Shown: positions 10,308 through 21,423 of the stretch, one piece after another
How the letters are laid out: each line of letters begins with the position of its first letter
Numbering within the stretch: the stretch's first letter is position 1
Source: Ilex aquifolium
Taxonomy: Eukaryota > Streptophyta > Magnoliopsida > Aquifoliales > Aquifoliaceae
Direction of reading: 5' to 3'
NCBI GenBank assembly: GCA_951799425.1
Contig: OX637394.1
Coordinates: forward strand, 8,629,501 to 8,693,500
Length of the DNA stretch: 64,000 nucleotides
Made by a program: the position numbers and the translations under genes
Notes under the pieces: generated by a model
Databases searched by the model: none
Told to the model about the DNA's origin: nothing
What the model saw: only the letters and a program-made list of their open reading frames with translations

Positions 10308-11186
10308 AAATAGTAAATTACACTCTATCCGTTGAACTATTACCATTATTTCATATTGTACCATCAATTATAAAATTTTTGATATTATATTTTAAAGTAT
10401 CAATTTTATTTCATATCATTCTAATAGATAACGATTGTCAATTTTTTGGAATTTAGACACTTGGGGGAAGCTCTTTGGGGTCTTTTGACAAATTTTTAAA
10501 TTTGTCACTATTTATTAGAATGATATAAAATAAAATTAATATTTTATAATATAACTAGTTATTGTCTGTGCCTGAAGGCACAGAGTAATAAAAAATGGTA
10601 AACAATAAACATATTTGTATTCATATTCAAAATCAAATCACAAATATAGAGGAGAGATAAATGAATTTAAGTATCAGTTGTAGTAGGAGTGAGAGGTGGT
10701 GGTGGTAGGAGACGGTGATGATTGTGGTGGGTGGCAATGACCGTGGTGGTGGTGGCGGCGACGACGGCAGTGGTGGGGGTGGTGGTGGTGGTGATGTGGT
10801 GGTGGCGACGACGATGGTGGTGGTAGGGGTAGTGGTGGTGGGGGTGGTACTGGTGGTAGAGGTAGTGGTGAGACGGTTTCAAACACTATTTTTTTTTAAA
10901 GTATTTATGAGAAATAATTTTTAGAAGTATTTTTAAAAAGTCACTCCAAACACACCCTTAGGGGCCTATTTTTTCTATGAAATTTAGGGTGTTAATATTA
11001 GCCGTTAGATTAATTTTAAAGTAAAATTTAAAACGATCTGAACCGCGAAAAGTAAAAGTCATTTTGTTTATCTTTTGAGATTTGAATTGTAAGTTACTTT
11101 ATTATATAGATATAAAAAAATTTATAGTTGAGAGTGACAAATAAAACAAAGATAATAGTTCATTGTTGTAAAATGTAATTTACTCA
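10308..11186. mobile_element. Foldback MITE split by a Helitron
   Basis: Two long arms are inverted copies. The left arm, about 10308-10430, starts AGTAAATTACACTC. The right arm is broken between about 10508-10554 and 11111-11186 and ends GTAATTTACT. The arms match in blocks such as GGTAATAGTTCA against TGAACTATTACC, and in the AT-rich part next to the loop. The right arm becomes continuous once 10555-11110 is removed, which shows the Helitron landed inside it. Flanks look like an 8-9-bp duplication (AACAATAA on both sides), suggesting a hAT or Mutator origin. No coding capacity. Confidence 0.6.
10555..11110 (-). mobile_element. Small non-autonomous Helitron
   Basis: On the minus strand it starts A|TCTATATAATAAAG at 11110 and ends with a hairpin (TGTGCCTTCAGGCACA) and CAATAACTAG|T at 10555. 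This is the TC...CTRR structure inserted between A and T. The middle (10690-10870) is a GGT/GTG-rich tract that gives meaningless His- or Gly-rich ORFs on both strands. Its 556 bp match the 3' terminal signature of the other Helitrons in the window. Confidence 0.7.
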
Positions 11187-11189
11187 ACA

Positions 11190-11848
11190 ATAAGTTACGA
11201 TATAACTTTTTCCCGGATTGTGTGCCAGTGCAAGTATGAACACAATCTCAATACACCTTGACCAGTCGCGCTGGTAGGCGGCCCCCTATTTATAAAAATA
11301 TTATAATAGTTCATATTAATCAAATCTTCATCAAATTTTATTTAATATTAAAAAAATTCATTTCAAAAATAATTCTTCCTGCCCAAAAGTATTCTCTTAT
11401 TTGCATGTACCCTAGTGTCAAAAAACTCAACTCAACTAATATACTCTATAATATCAGACAATTTTATTAATCTACGCTTACTTCATTTATTGTCTCTCTA
11501 CCCATTTTAATTTTAAATTGAGTGATTGACAAAAGAAAAAGCAAAAATAATTTGATATGTGAACTATAAATATTGCATGATTAATGCTCAATTTTTTTTT
11601 TTATATTGTAGAGTATCGTCAGATATAGAGATATTGCTAGTGTTTATAATTATATATAATGTAGTTTATAACTTGTCGAGTCGGTGTCATATATAAGCCT
11701 AGTTTAGTGACTACATGTTGTATTCAGTGGGTTTGTATCAATCTATTTATTTGACGGGTTTAGTTGTATACCATTCGAACCCATTAAAGTGAAATTCAAA
11801 TCTGTTAATTCCGTGCTAATTTTATGTAACTACAAAATAAAAGTGAAG
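11190..11848. other. AT-rich intergenic stretch
   Basis: No coding signal. A GC-richer patch at about 11255-11285 is bounded by AT-rich DNA. Nothing else was recognised. Confidence 0.35.
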
Positions 11849-11851
11849 TTA

Positions 11852-12286
11852 GAGCATCTCCAAGAAGTTAGCTATTTTACATTTGTTAGTTAAAATAAAG
11901 AGCCAAATCACAAAAATTTACTTCAAATGGTAAGTTATTTTGCTAGCTATTTTACCTTTAGACTAAATAACTCTTATTTAGCAAGTCTCTTTGGCTAGCT
12001 ATTTTACATTTAGAGAGTCAAATCACTCTTTTTACGTTCCAAATGGCTAGCTATTTTATATTTGGAGAGTCAAATCACTCTTTTTACATTCCAAATGGTT
12101 AGCTATTTTATATTTTGATGATTTGTCAAGCTATTGTAATATTTTTGACTTAAAATATTAATAATAGTTAGCTAAAATAGAGAGTATGGTTGAAGTAATT
12201 TTATAAAAATGACTCTTTAAAATAAAGAATATAACATTTTAATATATTTTAATTAATTATTTTGAAGAACACCCTTAGAGATGCTC
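11852..12286. mobile_element. PIF/Harbinger-type (Tourist-like) MITE
   Basis: Termini are GAGCATCTCC at 11852 and GAGATGCTC at 12286, flanked by TTA and TAA. Internally the motif TTAGCTATTTTA recurs. Part of it is tandem: a ~52-bp unit containing AGAGTCAAATCACTCTTTTT is repeated at about 11995-12100. The right ~110 bp (GTTAGCTAAAATAGAGAGT... to the end) closely resembles 26535-26648, the end of the transposase-bearing Harbinger element in this window. It is therefore likely a deletion derivative of that family. Confidence 0.75.
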
Positions 12287-12289
12287 TAA

Positions 12290-14142
12290 CAACTCAACTC
12301 AATTTTGATTAATTTCATTTTCTTGGTAAATATATTGAATTTTTGTTACATGGCCAATAAAGCTCATAGAAAGCAAGAAACCCCCTAATTGACCAACGTA
12401 GCTAAAAACATTGGAGTAATGCAAAACATAGACTAAACTATGAAACCAAAAAATTCTAACTACTTAAACCAAGGAAATTCATAGGAATAGGAGTCATAAG
12501 CAGGCTATAGCAACAGGTATATTTTAGGCTACAAATCTTCAATTGCAGCCAACTGAGCAGCAAAACTTTATCTTCTAACCTTTTTCCATTCAGTTCAGTC
12601 AAACAAGTGATACAAATAATACATCGAAGTAGTACATCTTATTGACCTGCATAATAATCCTTAATGATACTCAAAAATGACACCATGAATAAATAAAAGA
12701 ATATTTTAGTAAATAGTTTGTGAAAAAATTCAATGGACGAGGTCTATCTCTTAACCTTAGAGTTGTACATTCAGCCTTGGATAAAAATGTCTAATTTGTT
12801 CACATACATCTTCCATCAAAAGAATCCAGACTTTGGCTCCAGGTCATTCAAGCACGACTTCAGGTACAGGTATTCAGGTCATTCACGCTACATCATGAGG
12901 AGAATCGGCATCTCCAGCTCAGGTCAAGTGTTTAAGTCGAGCTTTTTCATTCACGAGTTGGCCCAAAGTATAAGAGGTTATTCCAAAGCAAAACGCCTCA
13001 AAGCAAGACCTTTCATATAGGTATGGAAAACCATAGTGTGTTTAAGAGCAACAATACCATCTTAGCATGTTTTAGAAAGCCACGTTACATCTAGGGAATG
13101 TAGTTTCTAACGATCCAATATTTTATCAATAAAATTCTAACAAACCATGTCATGTTAACTTGAGGACCACCCCACCTGTGAGTATAAATACCAGAGACAT
13201 ACCTTCAAATACGGGTAATCTCTGCAATTGTAACCCTATCCTCTTTCCCAAATAATAGAAAACTTTTAAGGAACAACAGACTCTAGTAAAGTAGACTAGT
13301 CATGCTCTTCGGCTGGTGAACCATTGCAATTTGTATTATCCCCAGCTCCTACCATTACTCTTTGTTTACTGTAGCATGACATGCAACCACCACACTCAAC
13401 CTCAAGTCATTTTCTTCTCCACTGATTTACTCACACACTACTATTTACAAGTTTTGGGCTCCTCAGTTAAAGCACACCTCTCACGTTTTGGGTGTGAGAT
13501 CACAAATCATCAATCTTCATCACATAGACTCCTCTTGAATAGCAAAAGAATCATAACAAGTTACCCATAGCTTCTGAAGCATCAAACAGGGAATTAAATC
13601 ATGCACCAGACGACCTCCTTTTGGTCAAGTTACAACACAAAAAAGAGAAATGAGAATCTTTTCTAACATATAGATTCGATCCCAACCGACCACTTTTTGT
13701 TGTAATCTAACTGAATTAAAATTTAACCGCTTTATTTTGTGGTACTTTTGTATGATAATGAAAAAAAATCTTTACCATTTACAGCACTCTAAAAAAAAAA
13801 AAAAGATTATAGCGTACGGAAAGCTGCTGGAGCCGAGTGCCATGACCTGGATGCTAACACATGCATTTAGAAGCTAATTTTTCAAGATATGCCAGTATAA
13901 TTACAGCTTTGAAATAAACATGGAACAAAAACCTGGTGACGCAGGGACAAAATGCTAGCTAGAACATCCATATATATCATCAGAATCAAGTTAATCCAAT
14001 TACAATAGTACAACAAACAAGCAAAGAATTACAAAAGTCAATGAAGAAGAGCGCAGTACACTTGCATAGGTTTCAATAATATTTGAGCAGTGGAGCACCC
14101 TGATTCACCAAACTTTAAGCTGTAGAAAGCACTGCATTATTA
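12290..14142. other. Intergenic region downstream of GRAS copy 2
   Basis: Mostly unremarkable AT-rich DNA. An ORF at 12733-13020 shows no recognisable domain. From about 13806 the sequence is related to 27838-28200 downstream of GRAS copy 3 (shared text around 'aattacagctttgaaataaaca'), so 13806-14142 is the 3' flank of the duplicated GRAS unit and probably includes its 3' UTR. Confidence 0.4.
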
Positions 14143-16335
14143 TCAGTTCTGGACAGGCTTCCAACAGGAAAGACCGTGGATGACTCGCCCCCTCCATCCC
14201 TGCAGCATCCAGTTTCCGTCTTCATCCACAATGAAATCCTTGTGGTAATGACTCCTCACCTTGTCCCTGATGCCATTCAGGATCTCTTGGTCAAGTGGGA
14301 GCTGCCTGAACCTTGCCCTCACAATCCTAGCTTGCCACTGTTTGTGTGTCTCTGGCCTTTCAACCCTCTCTGCACCCTCACAAGCTATGGTGTTCACGAC
14401 AGCCCTTCCAAGGACTTCTTTTTCAAACTGCATTCTATCCAGATCTTCACGTGGTACAGTAGCCTCAAACATATCAAAATAAGCAGCGAAGTGGAAGAGT
14501 GTCTCTCGGAATCGTGTCCCGAAGAAAGGGGTATTGTAGGTGCCATTAATGACTCCGTGAATGAACATATCAGGATTAATCCTCTTGATCAAGTTCAGAA
14601 CAGCGTCCCTTGGACTGTTCTCTGTGACTGTCTCATCAGGCACATTCTCCAGCCGGTACAAACTATTAACAACCAGTAACTCATCTCTGTCAATCTTGAG
14701 ATCCTCCAGTCGAATTGCATCCCATTTCATTGCTATGACATTGTACTCAAATGGGACACTGAATCTCTTACAGTAATTTGCCAGGCGCCGCCCTGTCTCC
14801 TCAACCCTCTCTGCTGGTCGGAAACCTGATTGGGGAAAATCTATTCCTGTAATGCGAAGCTTTGGAGGACCTCTGGGCCTGTTAGAGAGAGTCTGGATAA
14901 GGGAGGGCCACTGGAAGCCATATAGAATGCCAAAATCAATTATATGAAGCCGTGTTGCTCCATCGGCTAGTTTCAAAATAGATTTGTTTATAAAGATACT
15001 TGACATTTTAGCGAATGGGCACACTGAAATATACACATGATAAGCTTTTAAGATATCAGCAGATGATATGCTGCTGGTTGTGAAAGCTGTATACAGTGTG
15101 CTTCCAGTACCAGCCAAGCGTGCCTCGAGAGCGTTAGCAAAGTAATGGGCCGACCTTTCTGTACCATCACCGTAAGGAGAAGAATGTTGCCTAATCCGCT
15201 TCAGCAGCTCATTAGCAGTCTTGATGTCGTAGCTTGCCACAGCTTGTGCACATTGAGTTAGGAGACTTCTCAAATCCACCACTTCCCTTCCGATGCTTTC
15301 TTCCTTACCATGCAGTCTCCCCCGATTTGATCCATCACTCTGCTGCAATTTTTTCCTTGTTCCATATTGTGAGACTTCATCAGTATCATACACATTGGAC
15401 TCTCTGTGCAAGCCGTGAAACAAAGGCTCACAGAGCAACACCTTATCATACATCTCTGATTGCTCAGATTCCTCAACATAACTCGCCAAATGTTTGTTAC
15501 TCCTTTGTTCTTCTGTATAATCACTATTTTCTCTATAATGGTTTTTCTTTTGCCTTGATCCACTGGGTGAATGGTCCCTGCCACTCTCCTCGGCCTCCTC
15601 TGAGACTGTTGAAGTCATGTTGTTCAGTTCCTGATCATAACTGGAATAATTATCATTTGAGTTGGAGTGGGTCACTTTTTCTGCGGTGGGTTGCAAGTCA
15701 AATTGACTCTTTCTAGATGAATCAAAAGACAAAAATGGACTCGCATACGAGTCCTCAAGCCCATTGACAGCAGCAGATAAGATGTTTGAAGAGCCATGTG
15801 AAGGCATTGGCTGCAGGATGGACTCAAATGAGTAGTTAAAACGAGAAGATTGAACAAGGGACGACTCAAACTCACCTGGATCACGTATCCAAGTGGACTC
15901 AACAAAGTTATTTACATCACTAGAACTGTTACTACTGTGACTGGTGCATACCCCAGTAAAATCAGCATTTGGGCCATCACAATACTGATTGAGAGCACAT
16001 GTAGGGTGTTGATTCGGTGAAGGTGGGTACTTCTCGCTAAGGATATCACAGAAGGATTTCTCAGCTGCTAAGAGAGCCAAGGAGTCATGGAACATGGAAG
16101 GTGTATGTTCCAAGTCCTCCTCTTCCATAAGCATTTCGTATATGTACTTGAGAACTGCATCGGAATAGTCTGGATCCTCAGAAATATTTCCATCCGAGGG
16201 AGTTTCATCAACTGGGTTTGCTCCGTTTGAAATAACGGAAAGATCCTTAAACCCATGATCAATTTTGTATCCATTTACATGGTTTTGTTCTGGAAGGGCT
16301 GAAATCGAGTGGTGATTGAATTTGGAACTCTTCAT
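14143..16335 (-). CDS. GRAS transcription regulator, LISCL, tandem copy 2
   Basis: 730 aa from the ATG at 16335 (MKSSKFNHHSISALPEQ), stop at 14143. The open frame continues upstream to 16386, but only through a TTG codon. The ATG at 16373, equivalent to the copy-1 start, is out of frame because of a one-base loss, so 16335 is the likely start. The GRAS domain is complete: VVDLRSLLTQCAQAVASYD, LHIIDFGILYGFQW, TPFFGTRFRETLFHF and a C-terminal WRGRVIHGLSCWKP. The N-terminal half is acidic and Ser/Asn-rich, keeps the LISCL-type SEMYDKVLLCEPL motif, and has an extra SSDVNNFVESTWIRDPGEFE segment that is shorter or absent in copy 1. Role as for the LISCL family (transcriptional co-regulator), by inference. 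Confidence 0.92.
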   Translation of the reverse strand: MKSSKFNHHSISALPEQNHVNGYKIDHGFKDLSVISNGANPVDETPSDGNISEDPDYSDAVLKYIYEMLMEEEDLEHTPSMFHDSLALLAAEKSFCDILSEKYPPSPNQHPTCALNQYCDGPNADFTGVCTSHSSNSSSDVNNFVESTWIRDPGEFESSLVQSSRFNYSFESILQPMPSHGSSNILSAAVNGLEDSYASPFLSFDSSRKSQFDLQPTAEKVTHSNSNDNYSSYDQELNNMTSTVSEEAEESGRDHSPSGSRQKKNHYRENSDYTEEQRSNKHLASYVEESEQSEMYDKVLLCEPLFHGLHRESNVYDTDEVSQYGTRKKLQQSDGSNRGRLHGKEESIGREVVDLRSLLTQCAQAVASYDIKTANELLKRIRQHSSPYGDGTERSAHYFANALEARLAGTGSTLYTAFTTSSISSADILKAYHVYISVCPFAKMSSIFINKSILKLADGATRLHIIDFGILYGFQWPSLIQTLSNRPRGPPKLRITGIDFPQSGFRPAERVEETGRRLANYCKRFSVPFEYNVIAMKWDAIRLEDLKIDRDELLVVNSLYRLENVPDETVTENSPRDAVLNLIKRINPDMFIHGVINGTYNTPFFGTRFRETLFHFAAYFDMFEATVPREDLDRMQFEKEVLGRAVVNTIACEGAERVERPETHKQWQARIVRARFRQLPLDQEILNGIRDKVRSHYHKDFIVDEDGNWMLQGWRGRVIHGLSCWKPVQN

Positions 16336-16373
16336 AGTAGCAGGATACTCTTGAATAAGCGCATCAGGGACAT
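16332..16373 (-). promoter_or_regulatory. 13-codon upstream ORF overlapping the GRAS-2 start (ATGA)
   Basis: The ATG at 16373 aligns with the start of copy 1 but reads MSLMRLFKSILLL and stops with a TGA whose first two bases are the last two of the main ATG (A-TGA overlap). If the mRNA includes this region, ribosomes would start here and have to reinitiate or leak to reach the main ORF, which could lower translation. The change from start codon to uORF is read directly from the sequence; the regulatory effect is inferred. Confidence 0.6.
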
Positions 16374-16379
16374 TTGAAT

Positions 16380-16640
16380 GAGGCAAAGAACTACAAAATC
16401 AAATAGTCAAAATCTAAACTTTAAAATAATTGAGACAAAAGATCGAACAGGTGGGAGATGATGAAATCTTGCACGATTCGAACAAAAAGCTGGTACAGAT
16501 ATAAATATGGAATTGAGTAGCGGATTAAAGAAGAAGGAAGAGTACCTTCGAAGAGACCCCCAAGATGGGAATCAGAGGAGAAGGAGATTGCGGAGTGTTG
16601 GTTGACCTTTATCGTCAAGCCGTGTTCTTCTTGTTTGTGA
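16380..16640 (-). promoter_or_regulatory. Leader of GRAS copy 2 with a probable 5'-UTR intron
   Basis: On the minus strand CGAAG|GTACTCTTCC gives a donor-like site with GT at 16545. A T-rich ...GATTTTGTAG at about 16395 could be the acceptor. The same GTACTC sequence occurs at the matching position upstream of copy 3 (30656). Leader introns just before the start are known in LISCL genes. Not proven without cDNA. Confidence 0.45.
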
Positions 16641-16659
16641 ATTTGCTGAAATAGCACGT

Positions 16660-17790
16660 GTCACGTGTGCATTATGCGATGAACAACACATCATTTTACA
16701 TGTATTATTATATTGTCATAACGATGTGGTTAGAGGCTACCACACGTTAATCAAAAACTCAGATAATGACAAAAACTTAATAAATCAGCCGACAAATACA
16801 ACGCGTTTATTTTTCGAGAAATTCTATGGTACCGAATAGGGAAAAAGTCGGAACATACCGAAAAGGTGGTGGGCCAAATATAAAAATAGAATGCAAAAAA
16901 AAATAAAGGCGGCTTGAATGGCATCGAAGGGGAATTAAGATCAACCATGAGTTCTTTTAGGATCAATCTAATTTGAAAGTTTAACTATAACAATTTTACA
17001 TCAAAAGATGGTAATTTTATGTCAAATTAATATTAAATTTTATTATTTTAATATTTATTTTGAACTGTTTATCTAATTTATATTTAAATTCATCAATTTA
17101 AAATTTTATTTTATAAAATTGTCACAAAATTAACCTTTAATTTTATTTAATTAATATTCAATTCATTAAATTAACATCAAATTAACCTTTAATTTAACCA
17201 AATTAACATTCAAGTTTACTAATTTAAAATTTAATTTCCTCAATTTATTGTCAATTTGATAATAAATTGACCTTTAATTTCATCAATTTAACATTAATTT
17301 TCACCAAATTAATATTTCATCAATTTAACCTTTAACATTAATTGAACCTTCAATTTTTTTTTGGTAATATTTAATTTCATCAATTTATATTTCGAATAGA
17401 ACAAAATATTGAATGTCAATTTAATGTTAATTTGATGAATTTTAAATTTATAATTTTGAATGTTAATTTAATACAATTGAAGGTCAATTTAATGTTATTT
17501 TTGATGAATTGAGTGATAGTTGGATAAAATTAAAAATTAATTTTATAAAATTACATGTCAATTTGATGTAACTAAATATAGGATCGGGACCAGTTCAGAA
17601 AAAAAAAAGGTTCGGCTAGTCATGATCGATCCTATCTAATTGGAACTGCCAGAAATTTAGTTTGGAAGAATTTTTGAACTATCAAATGCATTAAGATTGA
17701 TCTTAGATAGTCATGATCAATCCTAATTGAGTGGAATCGCAAAAAAAAAAATGAAAATTTGGATCCATGAGAGGCATGGGGATCGATCAT
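16660..17790. other. Very AT-rich, internally repetitive stretch
   Basis: About 16980-17580 is a degenerate array of short phrases such as AATTTAACATTAA, TTTCATCAATTTA and their complements, so it can fold on itself. It has no codon structure. 17590-17810 contains several copies of GATCGATC/TCATGATCGATC-like text. No element ends were found. Confidence 0.45.
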
Positions 17791-17814
17791 AGATGATCAC
17801 GATCGATCATGACT

Positions 17815-18510
17815 ATTGAAATGAAGTTACACCTTAAAGGTAATGTTACTACTTGTAAAAACAAAGTTATAAGTTTTGAGATAAATTTATCACATTTTAA
17901 GGTAAAATTACTATCTTCAGACGTAATGTTACAATCATTTATGGTTAAGATACAGCCTGTAGAGGTAAAGATACCACTTTTAGAAGTGAAGTTATAATCT
18001 TTGGAATGAAGGTTACAATCTTTTAAGGTAAAATTACTATTTTTTGAGGTGAGGGTACAACTATTTGAGATTAAATTACAATCTGTAAAAGTAAAATTAT
18101 AACCTTTAAAGGTGAGGTACAAACTCTTTAGGTAAGGTTACAATAATTGAAAGTAAAATTACTATATTTGAAAGTGAGGTTATAATCATTTGAGGCTAAA
18201 TTACGTTATGTATATGTGAAATTACCAACTTTATAGGTAAGATTACAATTTTTTGATGTGAAGTTATAACTATTTATAGTAAAATTATTACATTTGGATA
18301 TAAAGTTATAACTATTTAAGGTTATGTTACAAGTAATAAAGGTAAAAGTACCACCTCTAAATATGAGGTGAGTTTACAATTTCTTAAGATGGATTTACAA
18401 CCCTTTAAAGTAATGTTATCGCATTTAAAGACAAAATTATCACCATTATAGATAAAATTACAATCTTTAGAAAAAAAGTACAATTTATATAGGTAATGTT
18501 ATCACTTTTA
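17815..18510. repeat. 21-bp minisatellite, about 30 diverged copies
   Basis: The period is exactly 21 bp for many consecutive units. The consensus is roughly AGGTAAAATTACAATCTTTTA, with variants such as AGGTAAAATTACTATTTTTTG and AAGTGAAGTTATAATCTTTGG. Because 21 is a multiple of 3, the minus strand stays open for 111 codons and gives a spurious 7-residue repeat (NFTSKDC-like). Drift is high, so the array is old or not homogenised. Confidence 0.8.
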
Positions 18511-18759
18511 ATTCGTAATATTTAAAGACAAAAAATTAATAATCACACATCGGTACCAGAGCCTTTAACTTTTCTCTACCCATCTTTCAATTCTCACATC
18601 ATTTCAAATTACACTTATTTTTATTATCTCTCTCCTCTCTTAAAATTCTATTTTTTTTTATCTCCCGCTTTTAACTTCAAATTTTGAATATGTATTATAA
18701 ATAAGTCAGATTACATAACCACAAATCTTCTCTGATGATTTGTTTTTATTTTTCTCTCT

Positions 18760-19281
18760 TCAATCCACTATTGTTGCTTCTCTTGAATGGTATTTTTCCC
18801 TCTGACGTTCAATAAATCCAACATTTTGATAACTATCTGCTTCATTTAACAAGTATGCATATATCTTGGTTAGTCTTATATCAACTTCAATCATGAATTT
18901 GATAATACATTTACTTGTGTTATGCATTGTACGTGAAGAACTTATTAAATGTCTTTGGGTTGGTTCAACAAATGAGTGCTTATGCTCGGTGATTAATTGG
19001 CTAATTGTATAAACACCAGTTTCCACTTTAAACACCACTCGAGCCTTACAACCACACCTAGTCTCTAACCTCTCCACCTTCTTCACTTGAGTAGGATCTA
19101 TAAATTTCTTAAACCCCTCTTTTGAACACACAAAGCTACGACAAATAAGTTCACCAGTGTTTCTTTTAAAACTCTTTTGATCTCTTCGAATACTGAAACC
19201 TTTGTTATATGCATATTTGTTATACATATTAAAAACTTCTTCTTCACTATATGCAACCATGTCAACTTTTAACTCATTCAT
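18760..19281 (-). pseudogene. FAR1/FRS-type DNA-binding domain fragment
   Basis: 173 codons from an ATG at 19281. Residues ~8-125 match the FAR1 (WRKY-GCM1 fold) DNA-binding domain: FNMYNKYAYNKGFSIRR, RSFVCSKEGFKK, RCGCKARVVFKVE, then ITEHKHSFVEPTQRHLISS with the spaced Cys/His zinc ligands. The MULE-type transposase core and SWIM zinc finger that follow in full FRS proteins are missing; the frame closes soon after VGFIERQREKYHSREATIV. It is either a decayed FRS gene, a fragment of a Mutator-derived transposase, or a short FAR1-domain-only protein. No TIRs were found around it. Confidence 0.65.
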
Positions 19282-20360
19282 TACTTTGGCTACTTAACAC
19301 ACCATTTGTGACATCAATATTGTTCGTAAACATAGTTCTCTTCAACATCATCATCATCAATTTGATCTACACATATTCAAAATAATAAAGGACACTATTT
19401 TAGTGGTGCAAATAATATTTATCATTATCACTACATAACATGCATACCAATTTGTAAAAAAAATAAAATAATTATAGCAATCGAAAATGAATGCTAAGTA
19501 GCTCAAAACAAAATTTAAATTACACATACTTAGTCGTACAATTTCTTTTCCTTTGCTTGACATCATTGTTGAAATTTTAATAAATAATTGCTGAAAGATA
19601 AAAATAACAATTAGAATTAAGGTCATAATAAAATTGATCAACTAAATTTTTTAAATAAAAATAATAATTTATCTTTTCTATGCCTCCATGCTGATACACA
19701 TACACACACATGACACACATACATTAACCCACACAGACACTACACACAAAACCCATATGGCAGCACACAAGACACACACAACGACCACACATGCACAACA
19801 CCACCAAAGGCCAAAACCGACACATTAAACACCACCCACAAAAGGCAGCAGTCAAATGTAAAATTGGAGAAAACAATACCTGTGTAATTTTTTTTTTCTC
19901 AGCACCTGTGTAAATGTCACTTGCACCAAAAAATGGCTATTGGTGAAACTTGTTAGAAATGGAGGAAAACAAATGATGCAACTTAGAGAGAGAGAGAGAG
20001 GTGAGTAAAGTTTGAAAAGTTGTAAATAAATTCAAAGAGAAGAAATCTGAAGGGATGAAATGGGCTGAAATGATAGGCATGTAGTGGAGAGAGAAAAATT
20101 GAAGGAGGGAGAAAATAAAAACCGTTACCTCCGTTAACCTAGGTAGCTTATTTGCTTGACATGTCATTTTTTTTTTATTTGTTGAGATGGGTGTTTTTGA
20201 TTGGTGTTGAGTACCAACACCAAAAAATTTTATCTGATACTCAACACCAATAAATTTTGTTTGACTGAATTTTTTTTCTATAACTTAGACAAGGAAAACG
20301 TTGTTGGATGATAATTTCTCTGTGAGTGATCAAGTTCAAACGGTTGAAATAATAATCACG
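19282..20360. other. Intergenic, with a CA-rich tract
   Basis: 19690-19830 is rich in CACACA and ACACAC words without a strict period. 19985-20004 is (GA)n. About 20187-20260 holds the self-complementary phrase GGTGTTGAGTACCAACACC. No gene was recognised. Confidence 0.4.
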
Positions 20361-20364
20361 ACTT

Positions 20365-20583
20365 TCAAGTGAGATGGTTCAGTGGAGTATTGATCGAACT
20401 TCTCACTCTGAGGTTGGAAGTTCGAGTGTTGGAGTTTACATTAGAACTCGGTAGTTGACCGCTATGTTAGTCTAATTAGGTTCGTTACCAAAAAGAATAA
20501 CGGGCACGGTCAAGAATCTCATGATGTCACCGCCTATCGGAGTAATTTCTGAACGCTCTCCTTGTCCTCACCTTTTTTTTTTT
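20365..20583 (+). mobile_element. Probable tRNA-derived SINE
   Basis: An RNA polymerase III A box (TGGTTCAGTGG, 20375-20385) and B box (AGTTCGAGTGT, 20419-20429) are separated by the usual ~35-45 bp. The element ends in a T-run at about 20573-20583, as several plant SINEs do. The body shows no ORF. The 5' target duplication was not identified. It could also be a decayed tRNA pseudogene with unrelated sequence attached. Confidence 0.55.
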
Positions 20584-20666
20584 ACCAGCAAAAAAAAAAA
20601 GAGAAATAATAGTGGCGCAAGTAATGGACCATCCTTTGACTTATCTTTTTGCGTGGATAACATATA

Positions 20667-21423
20667 CTAGTAATTGCCCGTGCTTGAAGACACAGAGTAA
20701 CAAAAAATTGAATTAAAACTTGAAGAATAATACTGTGCCTAAAGGCACTTAACAACATAAAATAAACTGTCAATTTGAAATAATTTTTACATCATTTGTT
20801 TTAATTAAATAAATTGAAATCAATCTAGTCACCGCTAATTTTGTAGAAATTTCAGAAAAACTCTCTAAAAATAGGAGGCTAGAAAATTTCAACCTATCTA
20901 CAAAACTCACAATCTATAATTCAGTCATCATAATGCCTCGTACCGCCACAATTCAATTTTATTTTTGCCACAATTATCATACATCACAATTCAATTACAT
21001 ACTCAATCGTCAATTCACATCAAACCAAACATATCCTCATAACCATATATAATTAGTTTGTCGTACTAAACACGGAACAAACAAAACACATGCAAACTGA
21101 ACACACAAAATACACGTGCACAAAGAGAAACAATTTCCTTCAACTTCAACTTCATCTTCTTTGGAGCTAGGAGTTACCACCACACAAATGTATGAACTTT
21201 AACCCGTATCTAAAGGCACAATGTAATTCAAAAAAAAGTGAACATTAATCTTGAACACAATCAAAGAAGAAAAATAAATATTGTACATCATCGTTGATTC
21301 ACAATCTAGTTGGTCGGTTGTAAACATCAAGGAGAGCATGCACAAATTCATGTGTGAGTAGTGGCATCTTGATATTTCTAAGTTCTAACTGATTTTATTT
21401 GAGTTGCATCTTATTATTATAGA
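20667..21423 (-). mobile_element. Short Helitron copy within the cluster
   Basis: Both ends fit: A|TCTATAATAATAAGAT at 21423 and ...GGGCAATTACTAG|T at 20667, giving 757 bp. The segment from about 20850 to 21120 is an inverted relative of 56890-57200 (for example GAGGATATGTTTGG and TGATGTGAATTGA occur in both). Another tail-like hairpin at about 21195 suggests a further nested copy. Confidence 0.55.

Noticed and set aside
10667-10924. His/Pro-rich and Gly/Val-rich ORFs on both strands
   Set aside because: Composition of a GGT/GTG repeat inside a small Helitron, no protein-like character.
12733-13020. 95-codon ORF between GRAS copies 1 and 2
   Set aside because: No recognisable motif, no codon-like conservation visible, isolated in AT-rich DNA.
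14143-16386. 747-residue version of GRAS copy 2 starting at 16386
   Set aside because: The codon at 16386 is TTG, not ATG; the first in-frame ATG is 16335.
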